From G963668605 sp963668605 (GTDB taxonomy: Bacteria; Acidobacteriota; Terriglobia; Bryobacterales; Bryobacteraceae), in contig OY764903.1 of assembly GCA_963668605.1 (NCBI GenBank), forward strand, positions 5,456,001 through 5,520,000: a stretch of 64,000 nt of DNA, given 5' to 3'. Below the pieces are notes generated by a model that was not told the DNA's origin, made no database searches, and saw only the letters and a program-made list of their open reading frames with translations. This document shows positions 54,511 through 63,748 of the stretch, one piece after another. Both the position numbers and the translations under genes were made by a program. Within the stretch, counting starts at the first letter, position 1; each line of letters opens with the position of its first letter.

Positions 54511-56073
54511 CTAGCGGGCCGCCGGTGGCATCGTCCGCAATTCGGCGGCGGGCGATGCCACCAGCGGATTGCGCAACTTGTGCGCGGCATAATAGCCGGG
54601 GCGCACGCGTTCGACGATCTGCGCGGATGGGCGTTCCAAGAGATCAAAGTACGGCTTCGGCGCAAGACCGATCCAGAATGCCCAGACTACGAGCGGCGCG
54701 AAGACCGCGATCTCACGCCACGAAAGATCCTTAAGCCCCTTGTTCTTTTCGCCAAGTTCGCCGAACATCGTGCGCTGGAACAGCCAGATCAGATAGGCCG
54801 CACCGAGCAGGATTCCAGAACCGCCCCAGAATGCCCAGTTGAAGGACTCCTGATAAGCGCCCTGCAAAATCGCGATCTCGCCGATAAAGCCGTTCAGCAG
54901 CGGCATCCCCATTGAACTCAGCGCGGTGATCAGGAAGATGATCGTAAATACTGGCATCACTTTGATGAGCCCGCCGTATTCCGAAATCTCGCGCGTGTGG
55001 CGGCGTTCATATACGATACCCACGATGAGGAAGAGCATTCCCGTCGAGATGCCGTGATTGATCTGTTGCAGGATGGAACCCGAGATGCCGGCCGGATTTA
55101 GCGCGAAGATTCCCAGCGTACAGAATCCGAGATGGCTCACCGAGGAGTAGGCCACCAGCTTTTTCCAATCCTTCTGCATCAGGCTGACCAGTGCGCCATA
55201 AACGATGCCGATGATCGAAAGTATCGCGACGATGTTGATTACCGTGGGATCTTTCGCGGCGTCGGGCAGCAACGGCACTGAAAAACGCAGGAAGCCATAC
55301 GTGCCCATCTTCAACAGGACGCCGGCCAGAATCACGGAGCCGGCTGTCGGCGCTTCAGTATGCGCGTCCGGCAACCAGGTGTGGAACGGAAACATCGGCA
55401 CCTTTACGGCGAAGCCGATGAACAGCGCCCAGAAGACCCACCACTGGACTCCGGATGACATTTGCGTGCGCATCAGTTCCGCAATGTCGAAGGTGTGAAC
55501 CTGGAACTGATTGAAGTGCTGCATGTAGATCGTCAGAATGCCCAGCAGCATCAGGATCGAGCCCACCAGCGTGTATACCAGGAACTTGATGGCCGCATAC
55601 ACGCGCCGCTCGCCGCCCCAAATACCGATGATCAGGTACATCGGAACCAGCACGAGTTCCCAGAAGACGAAGAACAGCAGGAAGTCGAGCGACATGAACA
55701 CGCCCATCATGCCCACTTGAAGCAGCAGGAAGTAAGCGTAGTATTCTTTCAACCTGTGCCCGATCGCGTTCCAACTGCAAAGGATCGAGAGGAAGCCGAG
55801 AAGTCCGGTCAGAACCACAAGCAGCAGGCTGTAGCCGTCGATGCCGATGTTGTACGATGCGCCGAGCGAAGGGATCCAATTCGCCCGTTCGACGAACTGA
55901 AAGTCCTTCGTCTTATCGAACTGGAAGACCAAGGGGAGACAAACGAGGAAGCCGATAAACGACGCCACGTTGGCCCAGAGCTTGATGGCCTTCGGGTTCG
56001 AAGAAGGGATCAGGAGCAGTACGAGCAGGCCCGCAAGGGGGGTGAAGAGGACGATCGATAAAATGTGATCCAT
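54511..56073 (-). CDS. nuoM: NADH-quinone oxidoreductase subunit M (isolated copy)
   Basis: 520 residues, strongly hydrophobic (about 14 helices), with NuoM signatures LVLVPMYLIIGIWGG, FAVKVPMFPFHTWLPDAHTE (lysine and proton channel residues present), and GALVSLMQKDWKKLVAYSSV. It is a proton-pumping subunit of complex I. No other nuo gene is adjacent; normally nuoL, nuoM and nuoN are together. It may be a relocated gene, or a second copy serving another complex. ATG at 56073. Confidence 0.93.
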   Translation of the reverse strand: MDHILSIVLFTPLAGLLVLLLIPSSNPKAIKLWANVASFIGFLVCLPLVFQFDKTKDFQFVERANWIPSLGASYNIGIDGYSLLLVVLTGLLGFLSILCSWNAIGHRLKEYYAYFLLLQVGMMGVFMSLDFLLFFVFWELVLVPMYLIIGIWGGERRVYAAIKFLVYTLVGSILMLLGILTIYMQHFNQFQVHTFDIAELMRTQMSSGVQWWVFWALFIGFAVKVPMFPFHTWLPDAHTEAPTAGSVILAGVLLKMGTYGFLRFSVPLLPDAAKDPTVINIVAILSIIGIVYGALVSLMQKDWKKLVAYSSVSHLGFCTLGIFALNPAGISGSILQQINHGISTGMLFLIVGIVYERRHTREISEYGGLIKVMPVFTIIFLITALSSMGMPLLNGFIGEIAILQGAYQESFNWAFWGGSGILLGAAYLIWLFQRTMFGELGEKNKGLKDLSWREIAVFAPLVVWAFWIGLAPKPYFDLLERPSAQIVERVRPGYYAAHKLRNPLVASPAAELRTMPPAAR

Positions 56074-56137
56074 GGGCAGACGCTTTTCGGAGCCGAAGCC
56101 CTATCTTATAAAAAGAGAGGTGGCTCTGACAACGCGG

Positions 56138-56380
56138 TCAGTCCCCGGCCATGGCGAATTTTCTCTGGAGAGCAGCCAGCAGTCGGCTGTGAACGTCTTC
56201 TGGAAGTTCCTGCGGCTCGGCATCCTTGAATATCTGGAGTGTCTTTTTCGTCGTGTCCACAACGACCCAACAATTGGGGCATTCGTTGACGTGTTCTTCC
56301 AACTTTTGCTGTGTTTCCTGGTCCACCCCTTCGTCCAGGTACTCGTTCAGCTCGGCTAGGAAGTCTTTACATGTAAGCAA
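56138..56380 (-). CDS. Zinc-finger anti-sigma factor, soluble
   Basis: 80 residues with H-x3-C-x2-C (HVNECPNC) and an upstream Cys (TCKDFL), the ZAS type. No membrane helix, so cytoplasmic. It overlaps the ECF sigma gene by 14 bp, which fits a cognate pair, with sigma translated first. Redox-sensitive zinc ejection is known for such factors, but the signal here is not shown. Confidence 0.88.
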   Translation of the reverse strand: MLTCKDFLAELNEYLDEGVDQETQQKLEEHVNECPNCWVVVDTTKKTLQIFKDAEPQELPEDVHSRLLAALQRKFAMAGD

Positions 56381-56990
56381 ATGCGTCGTCTCCCTTCCTC
56401 TTAAATAGACGAGTTAGCTTTTCCCGAAGTTGCAGCCTTGCGCGCAGCAAGCGGCTCTTGACCGCCGGAATGGAAAGGTCAAGCAACGCGGCGGTCTCCT
56501 CCGTCGAAAGCTCTTCCACGTCTCTGAGGACAAACACGGTGCGGAATGAGGGGCGCAGGCTCTCTACCGCCTTTTCTAGAATCGCGCGCAGTTCTTCCTG
56601 CGAATAGAGGTCCTCAGGGCTGCCGTCCCAAACCGCGATTTCGCGGACCACAGTCTGCTCGCCGTTATCGATTGTCTCGTCGAGGGAGACCGTGCGGTCG
56701 CTCTTGCGCTTGCGCAGTTTCATGAGCGATTCGTTTACCGCGATCCTGACAATCCAGGTGTAAAACTTGGATTGGCCTTGAAAATCTTCCAGATGTCCGT
56801 AGGCCTTCAAAAAGCTTTCCTGAAGGACGTCTTCGGCATCTTCATCGTTTTGAGTTATGTGTTTGGCGAGCCGGAAAATCTTACGCTCGTAACGGTTCAC
56901 AAGTTCAGTGAACGCTTTCGCATCTCCAGCGCGAGCCCTCTGTACAAGGTCCGATTCGTCAAACGCCTCCGTTCTGCTTGGCGACGACAT
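56367..56990 (-). CDS. ECF sigma factor, RpoE type
   Basis: 207 residues: region 2 (AFTELVNRYERKIFRLAKHI, DAEDVLQESFLKAY) and region 4 (LRPSFRTVFVLRDVEELSTE, LLDLSIPAVKSRLLRARLQL). It directs RNA polymerase to stress-type promoters and is held by the zinc anti-sigma encoded by the overlapping next gene. It is divergent from thrS with 68 bp between. Confidence 0.93.
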   Translation of the reverse strand: MSSPSRTEAFDESDLVQRARAGDAKAFTELVNRYERKIFRLAKHITQNDEDAEDVLQESFLKAYGHLEDFQGQSKFYTWIVRIAVNESLMKLRKRKSDRTVSLDETIDNGEQTVVREIAVWDGSPEDLYSQEELRAILEKAVESLRPSFRTVFVLRDVEELSTEETAALLDLSIPAVKSRLLRARLQLREKLTRLFKRKGDDAFAYM

Positions 56991-57058
56991 AGTGTTACTA
57001 ATAAATGTACTACAGCCCGGACCGCCTCGCGCACATGCTACGCTGAAAATTCAACCCC

Positions 57059-58999
57059 ATGAGTAGCATAAACGTCACATTGCCCGACGGTAGCCGCAAG
57101 GAATGGCCCGCCGGCGCCCGTCCCATCGATATCGCCAGAGCCATCAGCCCGCGTCTAGCCGACGACGCCGTGGTCGCGCGCGTGAATGGCGAGTTCTATG
57201 ATCTCACCCGTCCGTTGGAGACCGATGCGGATCTTCAGATCCTGACGAGCAAGAATCCGGAGGCGCTCGAAGTCTACCGCCACTCGACCGCTCACCTGCT
57301 CGCCGCCGCGGTGCTGGAATTGTTTCCGGAGACGAAACTGGGCGTCGGCCCAGCCGTCGAGAATGGCTTCTACTACGACTTTGAGCGGGCCACCGCCTTC
57401 GCGCCCGAAGACCTCGAGAAGATCGAAGCCAAGATGTGGGAGTTGCAGGCGCGCGACCTGCCCTACGAGCGCAGGCTCACGCCGAAAGCAGAAGGCTTGA
57501 AAAAGTACGCCGGCATGGGCGAGACGATGAAGTGCGAGCTGATCGAGGAGAAGGCCAGCGAGATCTTCACCGAGTACCTGCTCGGGCCGAAGTTCGTGGA
57601 TTTTTGCCGCGGCCCTCATGTCCCCTCCACCGCGCGCATCAAGGCTTTTAAGCTGCTCAGCATCGCCGGCGCGTATTGGAAAGGCGACGAGAAAAACCAG
57701 CAGATGCAGCGCATCTATGGCACCGCGTTTTTCACAAAGAAGGAACTCGACGCGCACCTCACGAAGCTAGAGGAAGCCAAGAAGCGCGATCATCGCAAGC
57801 TCGGCCAGGAACTCGATCTATTCAGCATTCAGGAACTCGCCGGGCCGGGCCTGATCTTCTTCCATCCCAAGGGCGGCACGGTTCGCAAGATCCTCGAAGA
57901 CTGGATGCGCGATCAGTACATCGCCCGCGGCTATTCGCTGGTCTACACGCCGCACATCGCGCGCAGCGATCTGTGGAAAACCTCGGGCCACTACAATTTT
58001 TACGCCGAAAACATGTTCAAACGCATGGAACTGGACGACGCCGAATACCAGCTCAAGCCGATGAACTGTCCGTTCCACATCCTGATCTACGCGGACCGGA
58101 TGCGCAGCTATCGCGATCTTCCAGTCCGGCTCGGCGAACTTGGCACGGTCTATCGCTACGAGCGTTCTGGCGTGATGCATGGCCTGCTGCGCGTGCGCGG
58201 CTTCACGCAGGACGACGCGCACATCTTTTGCACGCCGGACCAGATCGGCGACGAGATTGTGAACTGCCTTCAGTTCGCCATCGACACGCTCAAGACGTAT
58301 GGCTTCGACGCGTACCAGGCGGAGGTTTCCACGTGGGACGGCGGCGTCAGCGGCAAGTACGACGGCACGCCGGAGCAGTGGGAAATGGCCGAGAAAGCGC
58401 TCAGCGAAGCCACCGCGAAATTGGGTCTGGAAGCCAAGGTGATGCCCGACGAGGCCGCCTTCTATGGCCCGAAGATCGACGTGAAACTCGTCGACGCCAT
58501 TGGGCGCTTGTGGCAACTTTCGACCGTGCAGTTCGACTTCACGCTGCCGCGCCGCTTCGGTTTGGAGTACATCGCCGAGGATGGCAAGGCGCACCAGCCG
58601 CTGATGGTGCATCGCGCGCTGTATGGCTCGGTCGAACGCTTCTTCGGAATCCTGCTGGAACACTACGCTGGCGCATTCCCGGTCTGGCTCGCGCCCATTC
58701 AGGTGGAAGTGCTCCCGATCACCGACAGGCAACTCGAGTACGCGCAGAGTGTGGTCGCAAAGTTGAAGGAGGCCGGCTTGCGCGTGCATCTCGACGATCG
58801 CAAGGAGAAGGTCAATCTCAAGATCCGCGACGCGCAAATGCAGAAGGTTCCCTACATGCTGGTTGTGGGCGAACGCGAGGCGCAAAATGGCACGGTCTCG
58901 GTGCGCAATCGCAGGCACGGCGACCAGGGCGTGAAGGCGTTCGACGAATTCCTCGCCGATATTCAGAAGCTGGCCGCGGACCGGACTCCGTTCGAGTAG
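57059..58999 (+). CDS. thrS: Threonyl-tRNA synthetase
   Basis: 646 residues, full length: TGS domain (1-60), editing domain with HSTAHLLAAAVLELFP, catalytic core with LKPMNCPFHILIY and RGFTQDDAHIFCTPDQ, and anticodon-binding domain (PVWLAPIQVEVLPITDRQLE). It charges tRNA-Thr. ATG start immediately after the promoter region shared with the sigma gene. Followed four bases later by a glycosyltransferase gene. Confidence 0.98.
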   Translation: MSSINVTLPDGSRKEWPAGARPIDIARAISPRLADDAVVARVNGEFYDLTRPLETDADLQILTSKNPEALEVYRHSTAHLLAAAVLELFPETKLGVGPAVENGFYYDFERATAFAPEDLEKIEAKMWELQARDLPYERRLTPKAEGLKKYAGMGETMKCELIEEKASEIFTEYLLGPKFVDFCRGPHVPSTARIKAFKLLSIAGAYWKGDEKNQQMQRIYGTAFFTKKELDAHLTKLEEAKKRDHRKLGQELDLFSIQELAGPGLIFFHPKGGTVRKILEDWMRDQYIARGYSLVYTPHIARSDLWKTSGHYNFYAENMFKRMELDDAEYQLKPMNCPFHILIYADRMRSYRDLPVRLGELGTVYRYERSGVMHGLLRVRGFTQDDAHIFCTPDQIGDEIVNCLQFAIDTLKTYGFDAYQAEVSTWDGGVSGKYDGTPEQWEMAEKALSEATAKLGLEAKVMPDEAAFYGPKIDVKLVDAIGRLWQLSTVQFDFTLPRRFGLEYIAEDGKAHQPLMVHRALYGSVERFFGILLEHYAGAFPVWLAPIQVEVLPITDRQLEYAQSVVAKLKEAGLRVHLDDRKEKVNLKIRDAQMQKVPYMLVVGEREAQNGTVSVRNRRHGDQGVKAFDEFLADIQKLAADRTPFE

Positions 59000-59003
59000 T
59001 CTG

Positions 59004-60146
59004 ATGGCACTGGCGCTCGCGATCTTGCTGGCCTGCGTCCTGGCCGGTTCGCTGGTCTATTGCGTCCTGAGTATCGAGGCCGCGCGGCGCTATCTGACCG
59101 TACGACCGCCGCCGCTCTTGCACGCAGTCCCGATCAGCATTCTGAAGCCGCTGGCGGGCGCCGACGAAGGGCTCGAAGAGAACCTACGCAGTTTTTTTCA
59201 GCAGGAGTATCCGGCCTTTGAAATCCTGTTCGCCGTGCGGACGTGCGACGACCTGGCCGTTCCCGTCGTCGAAAAGTTGCGTGCGGAATACCCGGATGTG
59301 CCCGCGCACCTTCTCATAACCGGCGAGCCGCCTTATGCCAACGCCAAGGTCTTCAGCCTTGATCGCATGATGCAGGCGGCGCGGCACGATCTGCTAGTGA
59401 TGAGCGACAGCGATATCCGCGTGACGCCGGCCATGCTGCATGTGATCGCGGCGGAGTTTCAGGATCCGAAACTGGGCATCGCAACCTGCCCGTACCGCGC
59501 CGTGCCGGGCGCTTCGATCTGGTCGCGGCTGGAAGCGATTGGCATGAACACCGAGTTTCTTGCCGGCGTGCTTACGGCACGCATGTTGGACGGAATGAAG
59601 TTCGCCATCGGGCCGACGATCGCGGCGCGGCGAGAAGCGCTGCTTGCCATCGGCGGCTTCGATCGTGTGAAGGATTATCTCGCCGAGGACTTTGTGCTCG
59701 GCAAGTTCGTCAGCGAAGCCGGCTACGTGTCGATCCTCTCTTCGTATGTGATCGAACACCGCATCGGTTCGCAGGATTTTGCGCACAACGCCGCGCACCG
59801 GCTGCGCTGGTCGCGCAGCACGCGCCGCTCGCGGCCGGCCGGATATGCCGGTCAGGTCTTTACCAATCCGCTGCCGGTCGCCTTGCTGCTGATGCTGGTT
59901 TCCCCATGCTGGCCGCTGGTTCTGGTGACGGCGCTGTTTCGCGCCGCCTCGGCCTGCGCCGCCGCCGGTTGGGTGCTGCGCGACCCGCTCACCGCGCGTG
60001 CCTGGTGGCTGGTGCCGGTGCAGGATCTGCTTAGCTTCGCCTTCTGGGCAGCGGGCTTCTTCGGCAACACAATCGTCTGGCGCGGGCGACAATATTACTT
60101 GAGGGCCGACGGTCGCTTCGATCTCGTGACCCCTGGAAAATCATGA
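59004..60146 (+). CDS. HpnI/ceramide-glucosyltransferase-like GT21 enzyme
   Basis: 380 residues: an N-terminal membrane helix, a GT-A domain (ISILKPLAGADEGLEENL, DLLVMSDSDIRV with the DxD, AEDFVLGKF, and the RLRWSR acceptor motif), and about four C-terminal helices. Pattern and length match HpnI, which adds GlcNAc to bacteriohopanetetrol, and ceramide glucosyltransferases. No other hopanoid gene is here, so the lipid acceptor is uncertain. It overlaps the next gene by ATGA. Confidence 0.82.
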   Translation: MALALAILLACVLAGSLVYCVLSIEAARRYLTVRPPPLLHAVPISILKPLAGADEGLEENLRSFFQQEYPAFEILFAVRTCDDLAVPVVEKLRAEYPDVPAHLLITGEPPYANAKVFSLDRMMQAARHDLLVMSDSDIRVTPAMLHVIAAEFQDPKLGIATCPYRAVPGASIWSRLEAIGMNTEFLAGVLTARMLDGMKFAIGPTIAARREALLAIGGFDRVKDYLAEDFVLGKFVSEAGYVSILSSYVIEHRIGSQDFAHNAAHRLRWSRSTRRSRPAGYAGQVFTNPLPVALLLMLVSPCWPLVLVTALFRAASACAAAGWVLRDPLTARAWWLVPVQDLLSFAFWAAGFFGNTIVWRGRQYYLRADGRFDLVTPGKS

Positions 60147-60568
60147 ACGACATCAAAGACTTTCCCGTGACGTTTTCGATCCCCGTGCAGTGGGGCGAAC
60201 AGGACGGCTTTGGCCACGTTAACAACGTCGTGTACTTGCGCTGGTGCGAGACGGCGCGCATCTATTACCTGGAGCGGATCGGCCTGACGCGCGAACGGCA
60301 CAACGGCGTGGGGCCCATTCTGGCGCACCTTGGCTGCAATTTCCGCAAGCCGGTGACGTTCCCCGATACGGTGCACATCGGCGCGCGAGTGACGAAGCTC
60401 GGCAACTCGAGTTTCCAGATGGAGCACGCCATCTTCAGTGACGAACTCGGACTAGTAGCCGAGGCCGATTCGACGCTGGTGGTCTACGACTACTCAACCG
60501 GCAAGACAAGTCCGATACCCGCCGAAGTGCGCGCAGCGATCAGCGCCCTGGAAGAGCGCGAGTTCTGA
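60143..60568 (+). CDS. Acyl-CoA thioesterase, YbgC/FadM-like (4HBT)
   Basis: 141 residues with a single hotdog domain: VQWGEQDGFGHVNNVVYLRW contains the catalytic Asp (QDGFGHVNN), followed by GVGPILAHLGCNFRKPV. It hydrolyses acyl-CoA esters. Gene overlap with the glycosyltransferase suggests a shared lipid pathway; substrate unknown. Confidence 0.88.
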   Translation: MNDIKDFPVTFSIPVQWGEQDGFGHVNNVVYLRWCETARIYYLERIGLTRERHNGVGPILAHLGCNFRKPVTFPDTVHIGARVTKLGNSSFQMEHAIFSDELGLVAEADSTLVVYDYSTGKTSPIPAEVRAAISALEEREF

Positions 60569-60598
60569 GCGACGCGCCGGAGAGTCAAACAGCCGCGC

Positions 60599-61228
60599 TT
60601 ACTGGTGCTGCCGGATGCCGCCGGCCGGATGCAACTGCGCCTCTTCGAGCCGTTTTGTCTCTTCCCAGGTGTGGTACATGCGGTGGATCACGGTCATGTT
60701 GCCAAGTAGGGCGATCACCCAGAGCACAGGCGCCATGCGGTCGGTCAGCGCGCCGATGATCAACAGTACGATGCGTTCCGGGCGTTCCAGAAAGCCCACC
60801 TTGCACAACGGGATCACATTTTCCGATCGAGCCCGCGTGTAGCTGACCATCACTGAGGCCGTCATCACGATGGCCGTCAGAACAACATAGAAATTGCGGC
60901 CGATCGAAGCGTAGTAGACCAGCAACCCCATCAACAGGCCGAGATCGGAATAGCGATCGAGCACGGAATCAAAGAAGGCGCCGAAACGAGTCACCTGGTT
61001 TGTCGCGCGCGCCACGCGGCCGTCGACCATATCGAAAACTGCCGCGACTATGATGACTACAGCGGCCCAGCGGAACTGGCCCGTTGCCAGCAGCGTCGCG
61101 GCGCCGATGTTGATCAGCAATCCGATAAACGTGAGCGTGTTAGGGTGGATCTTCCAAAGCGCGAGCGCGCTGACAATCGCCGTGATGGCCTTGTTGCCGG
61201 TGATGCCAATGAGGCGAGTAAAAGTCAT
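60599..61228 (-). CDS. CDP-alcohol phosphatidyltransferase
   Basis: 209 residues with four or more membrane helices and the signature DGRVARATNQVTRFGAFFDS...D (D-G-x2-A-R-x8-G-x3-D-x3-D). These enzymes join a CDP-lipid and an alcohol such as glycerol phosphate or inositol phosphate. The alcohol cannot be told from sequence. It lies 19 bp after greA on the minus strand and is probably in its operon. Confidence 0.9.
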   Translation of the reverse strand: MTFTRLIGITGNKAITAIVSALALWKIHPNTLTFIGLLINIGAATLLATGQFRWAAVVIIVAAVFDMVDGRVARATNQVTRFGAFFDSVLDRYSDLGLLMGLLVYYASIGRNFYVVLTAIVMTASVMVSYTRARSENVIPLCKVGFLERPERIVLLIIGALTDRMAPVLWVIALLGNMTVIHRMYHTWEETKRLEEAQLHPAGGIRQHQ

Positions 61229-61247
61229 CCTGCTTCCTTCCTGACAA

Positions 61248-61724
61248 CTACTGCGCCGGCTTGACGTCGTGAATCGTGGTGAAACTCAGAATCTCGAATT
61301 CGCGAACGCCGCCGGGAATTTGAACCTTCACGACATCCCCGGCTTCCTTACCGATAAAGCTGCGCCCGATCGGCGAGCCGGTCGAGATCAGTCCCTTCGA
61401 CACATCGGAATCCTCGGTGGTGACGAGGCGGTAGGTGACCTCTTCGTCCTTGTTCACATCGAGAACTACGACCGTCGAACCGAGCCCGACTCTGTCGTGC
61501 GATATTTTCGACATGTCGACCATGGAGAGGTCGCCCAAGCGCTTGCGCAATTGGGCGACGCGCGCCTCGACCAGGCGCTGCCGCTCCTTCGCGGAGTGGT
61601 ACTCCGCATTCTCGCTCAGATCGCCAAGCGCCCGCGCTCGGAGGATTTCCTGCGGCAGTTCAACCTGCAACTCATGGTTGAGCGCCTTTATCTCTTCCTG
61701 AAGCTTCTTCTTGACTTCTTCCAT
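61248..61724 (-). CDS. greA: Transcription elongation factor GreA
   Basis: 158 residues, normal length. The N-terminal coiled coil ends in DLSENAEYHSAKERQ, whose acidic tip enters the polymerase channel; the C-terminal FKBP-like part has STGSPIGRSFIGKEAGDVV. GreA rescues backtracked RNA polymerase. First gene of a two-gene operon with the phosphatidyltransferase. Confidence 0.96.
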   Translation of the reverse strand: MEEVKKKLQEEIKALNHELQVELPQEILRARALGDLSENAEYHSAKERQRLVEARVAQLRKRLGDLSMVDMSKISHDRVGLGSTVVVLDVNKDEEVTYRLVTTEDSDVSKGLISTGSPIGRSFIGKEAGDVVKVQIPGGVREFEILSFTTIHDVKPAQ

Positions 61725-61894
61725 GGCGGACCGTTTACTCCTAGACCTCCATTATACGGGCGCGGCTTGTCAACGGGTGGTTCTTGTGGCGGCGTACGTG
61801 CAGATTCGGCCGGGAAAAAGAGCTTGAGGGCCGCTGATATGATAAACTTTGCGTTCGTGCTGTATAAAACTATTAACGGACACCGAGGTCCCGA

Positions 61895-63547
61895 GTGACA
61901 CTATTTCCGGTTGATTACATCATCCTGGCCGTCTATTTCGCCTTTGTTTTGGGCATCGGCTGGTATCTGAAGAAAAGCGTTTCGACGAGCGCGGACTTCC
62001 TCACCTCCGGCCGGTCGGTCCCGGTCTGGATCACAAGCCTGGCCTTTGTCGCCGCCAATCTCGGCGCGCAGGAACTGATTGGCATGTGCGCGTCGGGCGC
62101 CAAGTACGGAATCATGACGTCCCATTTTTATTGGGTCGGCGCGATCCCGGCCATGGTCTTCATGGGCGTGTTCATGATGCCGTTCTATTACGGCAGTCGG
62201 GCACGTTCAGTACCCGAATACCTGCTGCTGCGCTTCGATGAGAAGACGCGCGGGTTCAACGCGATCACCTTCGCCGTCATGACGGTGTTCTCCTCCGGCA
62301 TCTCGATGTACGCTCTTGGGTTGCTGTTCCAATTGGTGCTCGGCTGGAGCTTCACTGCTTCGGTGCTGCTGTCGGCGGCCATCGTGCTCGCCTACACGCT
62401 GCTCGGCGGGCTCACCAGCGCGATCTACAACGAGGTGCTGCAATTCTTCCTGATCATTGTGGGCTTCGCCCCTCTGGCGATTCTCTCCGTGCAGAAAGCG
62501 GGCGGATGGGCCGGCATGTCGAAGCGTCTCCCGCCGGTGATGACGAGTTCCTGGAAGTACATGGGCACTGCCGCGGAGAACCCGATGGGTGTCGATGTCT
62601 TCGCCATGATGGCCGGGCTTGGGTTCGTTCTGTCGTTTGGCTACTGGTGCACAAACTTCCTCGTCGTGCAGCGCGCCATGGCTGCCAATTCGATGTCCGG
62701 CGCACGGCGTACGCCGCTGATCGGCGCCTTCCCGAAGATGTTCCTGCCGTTCGTCGTGATCATGCCCGGCATCGCCGCTGTGGCGCTTTCGCAGATGGGC
62801 GTCGGCTACGATCTGCCGTTGAAAGCCGGCGGCGTCGTCGATTACGATCAGGTCCTTACGACGCTGATGGCGAAATTCTATCCCTCGGGCTTGCTCGGCG
62901 TCGGCCTCACGGGCCTGATGGCTTCGTTCATGTCCGGCATGGCGGGCAACGTCACCGCGTTCAACACGGTCTTCACTTACGACATCTACCAGGGCTACAT
63001 TCGCAAGAACGCACCCGACGCGCATTACCTCAAAGTCGGGCGCATCACGACAGTCGTGGGCGTGCTGCTCTCGATCGGTTGCGCCTACCTGGCGGCCCTG
63101 TACAACAACATCATGGATCTGTTGCAGTTGGTCTTCGGATTCGTGAACGCTCCGCTGTTTGGAACATTTCTTCTCGGAATGTTCTGGCTGCGCACGACCG
63201 GCCACGGTGCGTTTTTCGGACTCGTCTCCGGCACGCTCGCCGCGTCCCTGACGCACGGCCTTTCCATGGCTGAAGGTAAGGGCGGTTGGCTCGGTGTGGT
63301 AACCACGTTCCCCTCCACGATGGCGCAGAATTTCTGGATTGCGATCAACGCTTTCGTGGCCTGCGTGATCGTGACCGTCGTGGTCAGCATGATGTCGAAG
63401 CCGAAGACGATAGAAGAGCTCAAGGGCCTCACCTGGGGCGCCACGGAACGCCCGCAGGAAGGGCACCTGCCATGGCACGAGAAGCCCTGGATTCTCGGCG
63501 TCATCGTCCTCATCTGCTGTCTGATTCTGAATTACATGTTCTGGTAA
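61895..63547 (+). CDS. Sodium:solute symporter (SSS/SGLT family)
   Basis: 550 residues with about 13 membrane helices. Conserved elements: DYIILAVYFAFVLGIGWYLK, TSADFLTSGRSVPVW, NLGAQELIGMCASGAKYGIM (Gly-rich helix 2) and GLMASFMSGMAGNVTAFNTV. It imports a solute with sodium. The galactokinase gene that follows makes a hexose a good guess, but SSS substrates are broad. A small membrane protein gene follows 15 bases later. Confidence 0.93.
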   Translation: MTLFPVDYIILAVYFAFVLGIGWYLKKSVSTSADFLTSGRSVPVWITSLAFVAANLGAQELIGMCASGAKYGIMTSHFYWVGAIPAMVFMGVFMMPFYYGSRARSVPEYLLLRFDEKTRGFNAITFAVMTVFSSGISMYALGLLFQLVLGWSFTASVLLSAAIVLAYTLLGGLTSAIYNEVLQFFLIIVGFAPLAILSVQKAGGWAGMSKRLPPVMTSSWKYMGTAAENPMGVDVFAMMAGLGFVLSFGYWCTNFLVVQRAMAANSMSGARRTPLIGAFPKMFLPFVVIMPGIAAVALSQMGVGYDLPLKAGGVVDYDQVLTTLMAKFYPSGLLGVGLTGLMASFMSGMAGNVTAFNTVFTYDIYQGYIRKNAPDAHYLKVGRITTVVGVLLSIGCAYLAALYNNIMDLLQLVFGFVNAPLFGTFLLGMFWLRTTGHGAFFGLVSGTLAASLTHGLSMAEGKGGWLGVVTTFPSTMAQNFWIAINAFVACVIVTVVVSMMSKPKTIEELKGLTWGATERPQEGHLPWHEKPWILGVIVLICCLILNYMFW

Positions 63548-63562
63548 ATTTCGGGTGCACTT

Positions 63563-63748
63563 ATGGATCTACGTCAGCCATCCGGTTGGTTTTTTTCGCT
63601 GTTGGGCGTTCTGCTGTGCCTCACTGGCATAATGTCGCCCGACATGCGCGCGCCGCTCACTGAGGTGAATGTGAACCTCTATGCCGGCGTCCCGACACTC
63701 GCATTTGGAGGCATTCTGCTTTGGCTAGCCCATCGAGCAAAAAAGTAA
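63563..63748 (+). CDS. Small membrane protein downstream of symporter
   Basis: 61 residues with two hydrophobic segments (about 9-24, WFFSLLGVLLCLTGIM, and 40-56, AGVPTLAFGGILLWL). Starts 15 bp after the symporter. Similar short proteins follow SSS genes elsewhere in Acidobacteriota, to my knowledge without a tested role. Its end overlaps the galK start by 28 bp. Confidence 0.6.
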   Translation: MDLRQPSGWFFSLLGVLLCLTGIMSPDMRAPLTEVNVNLYAGVPTLAFGGILLWLAHRAKK

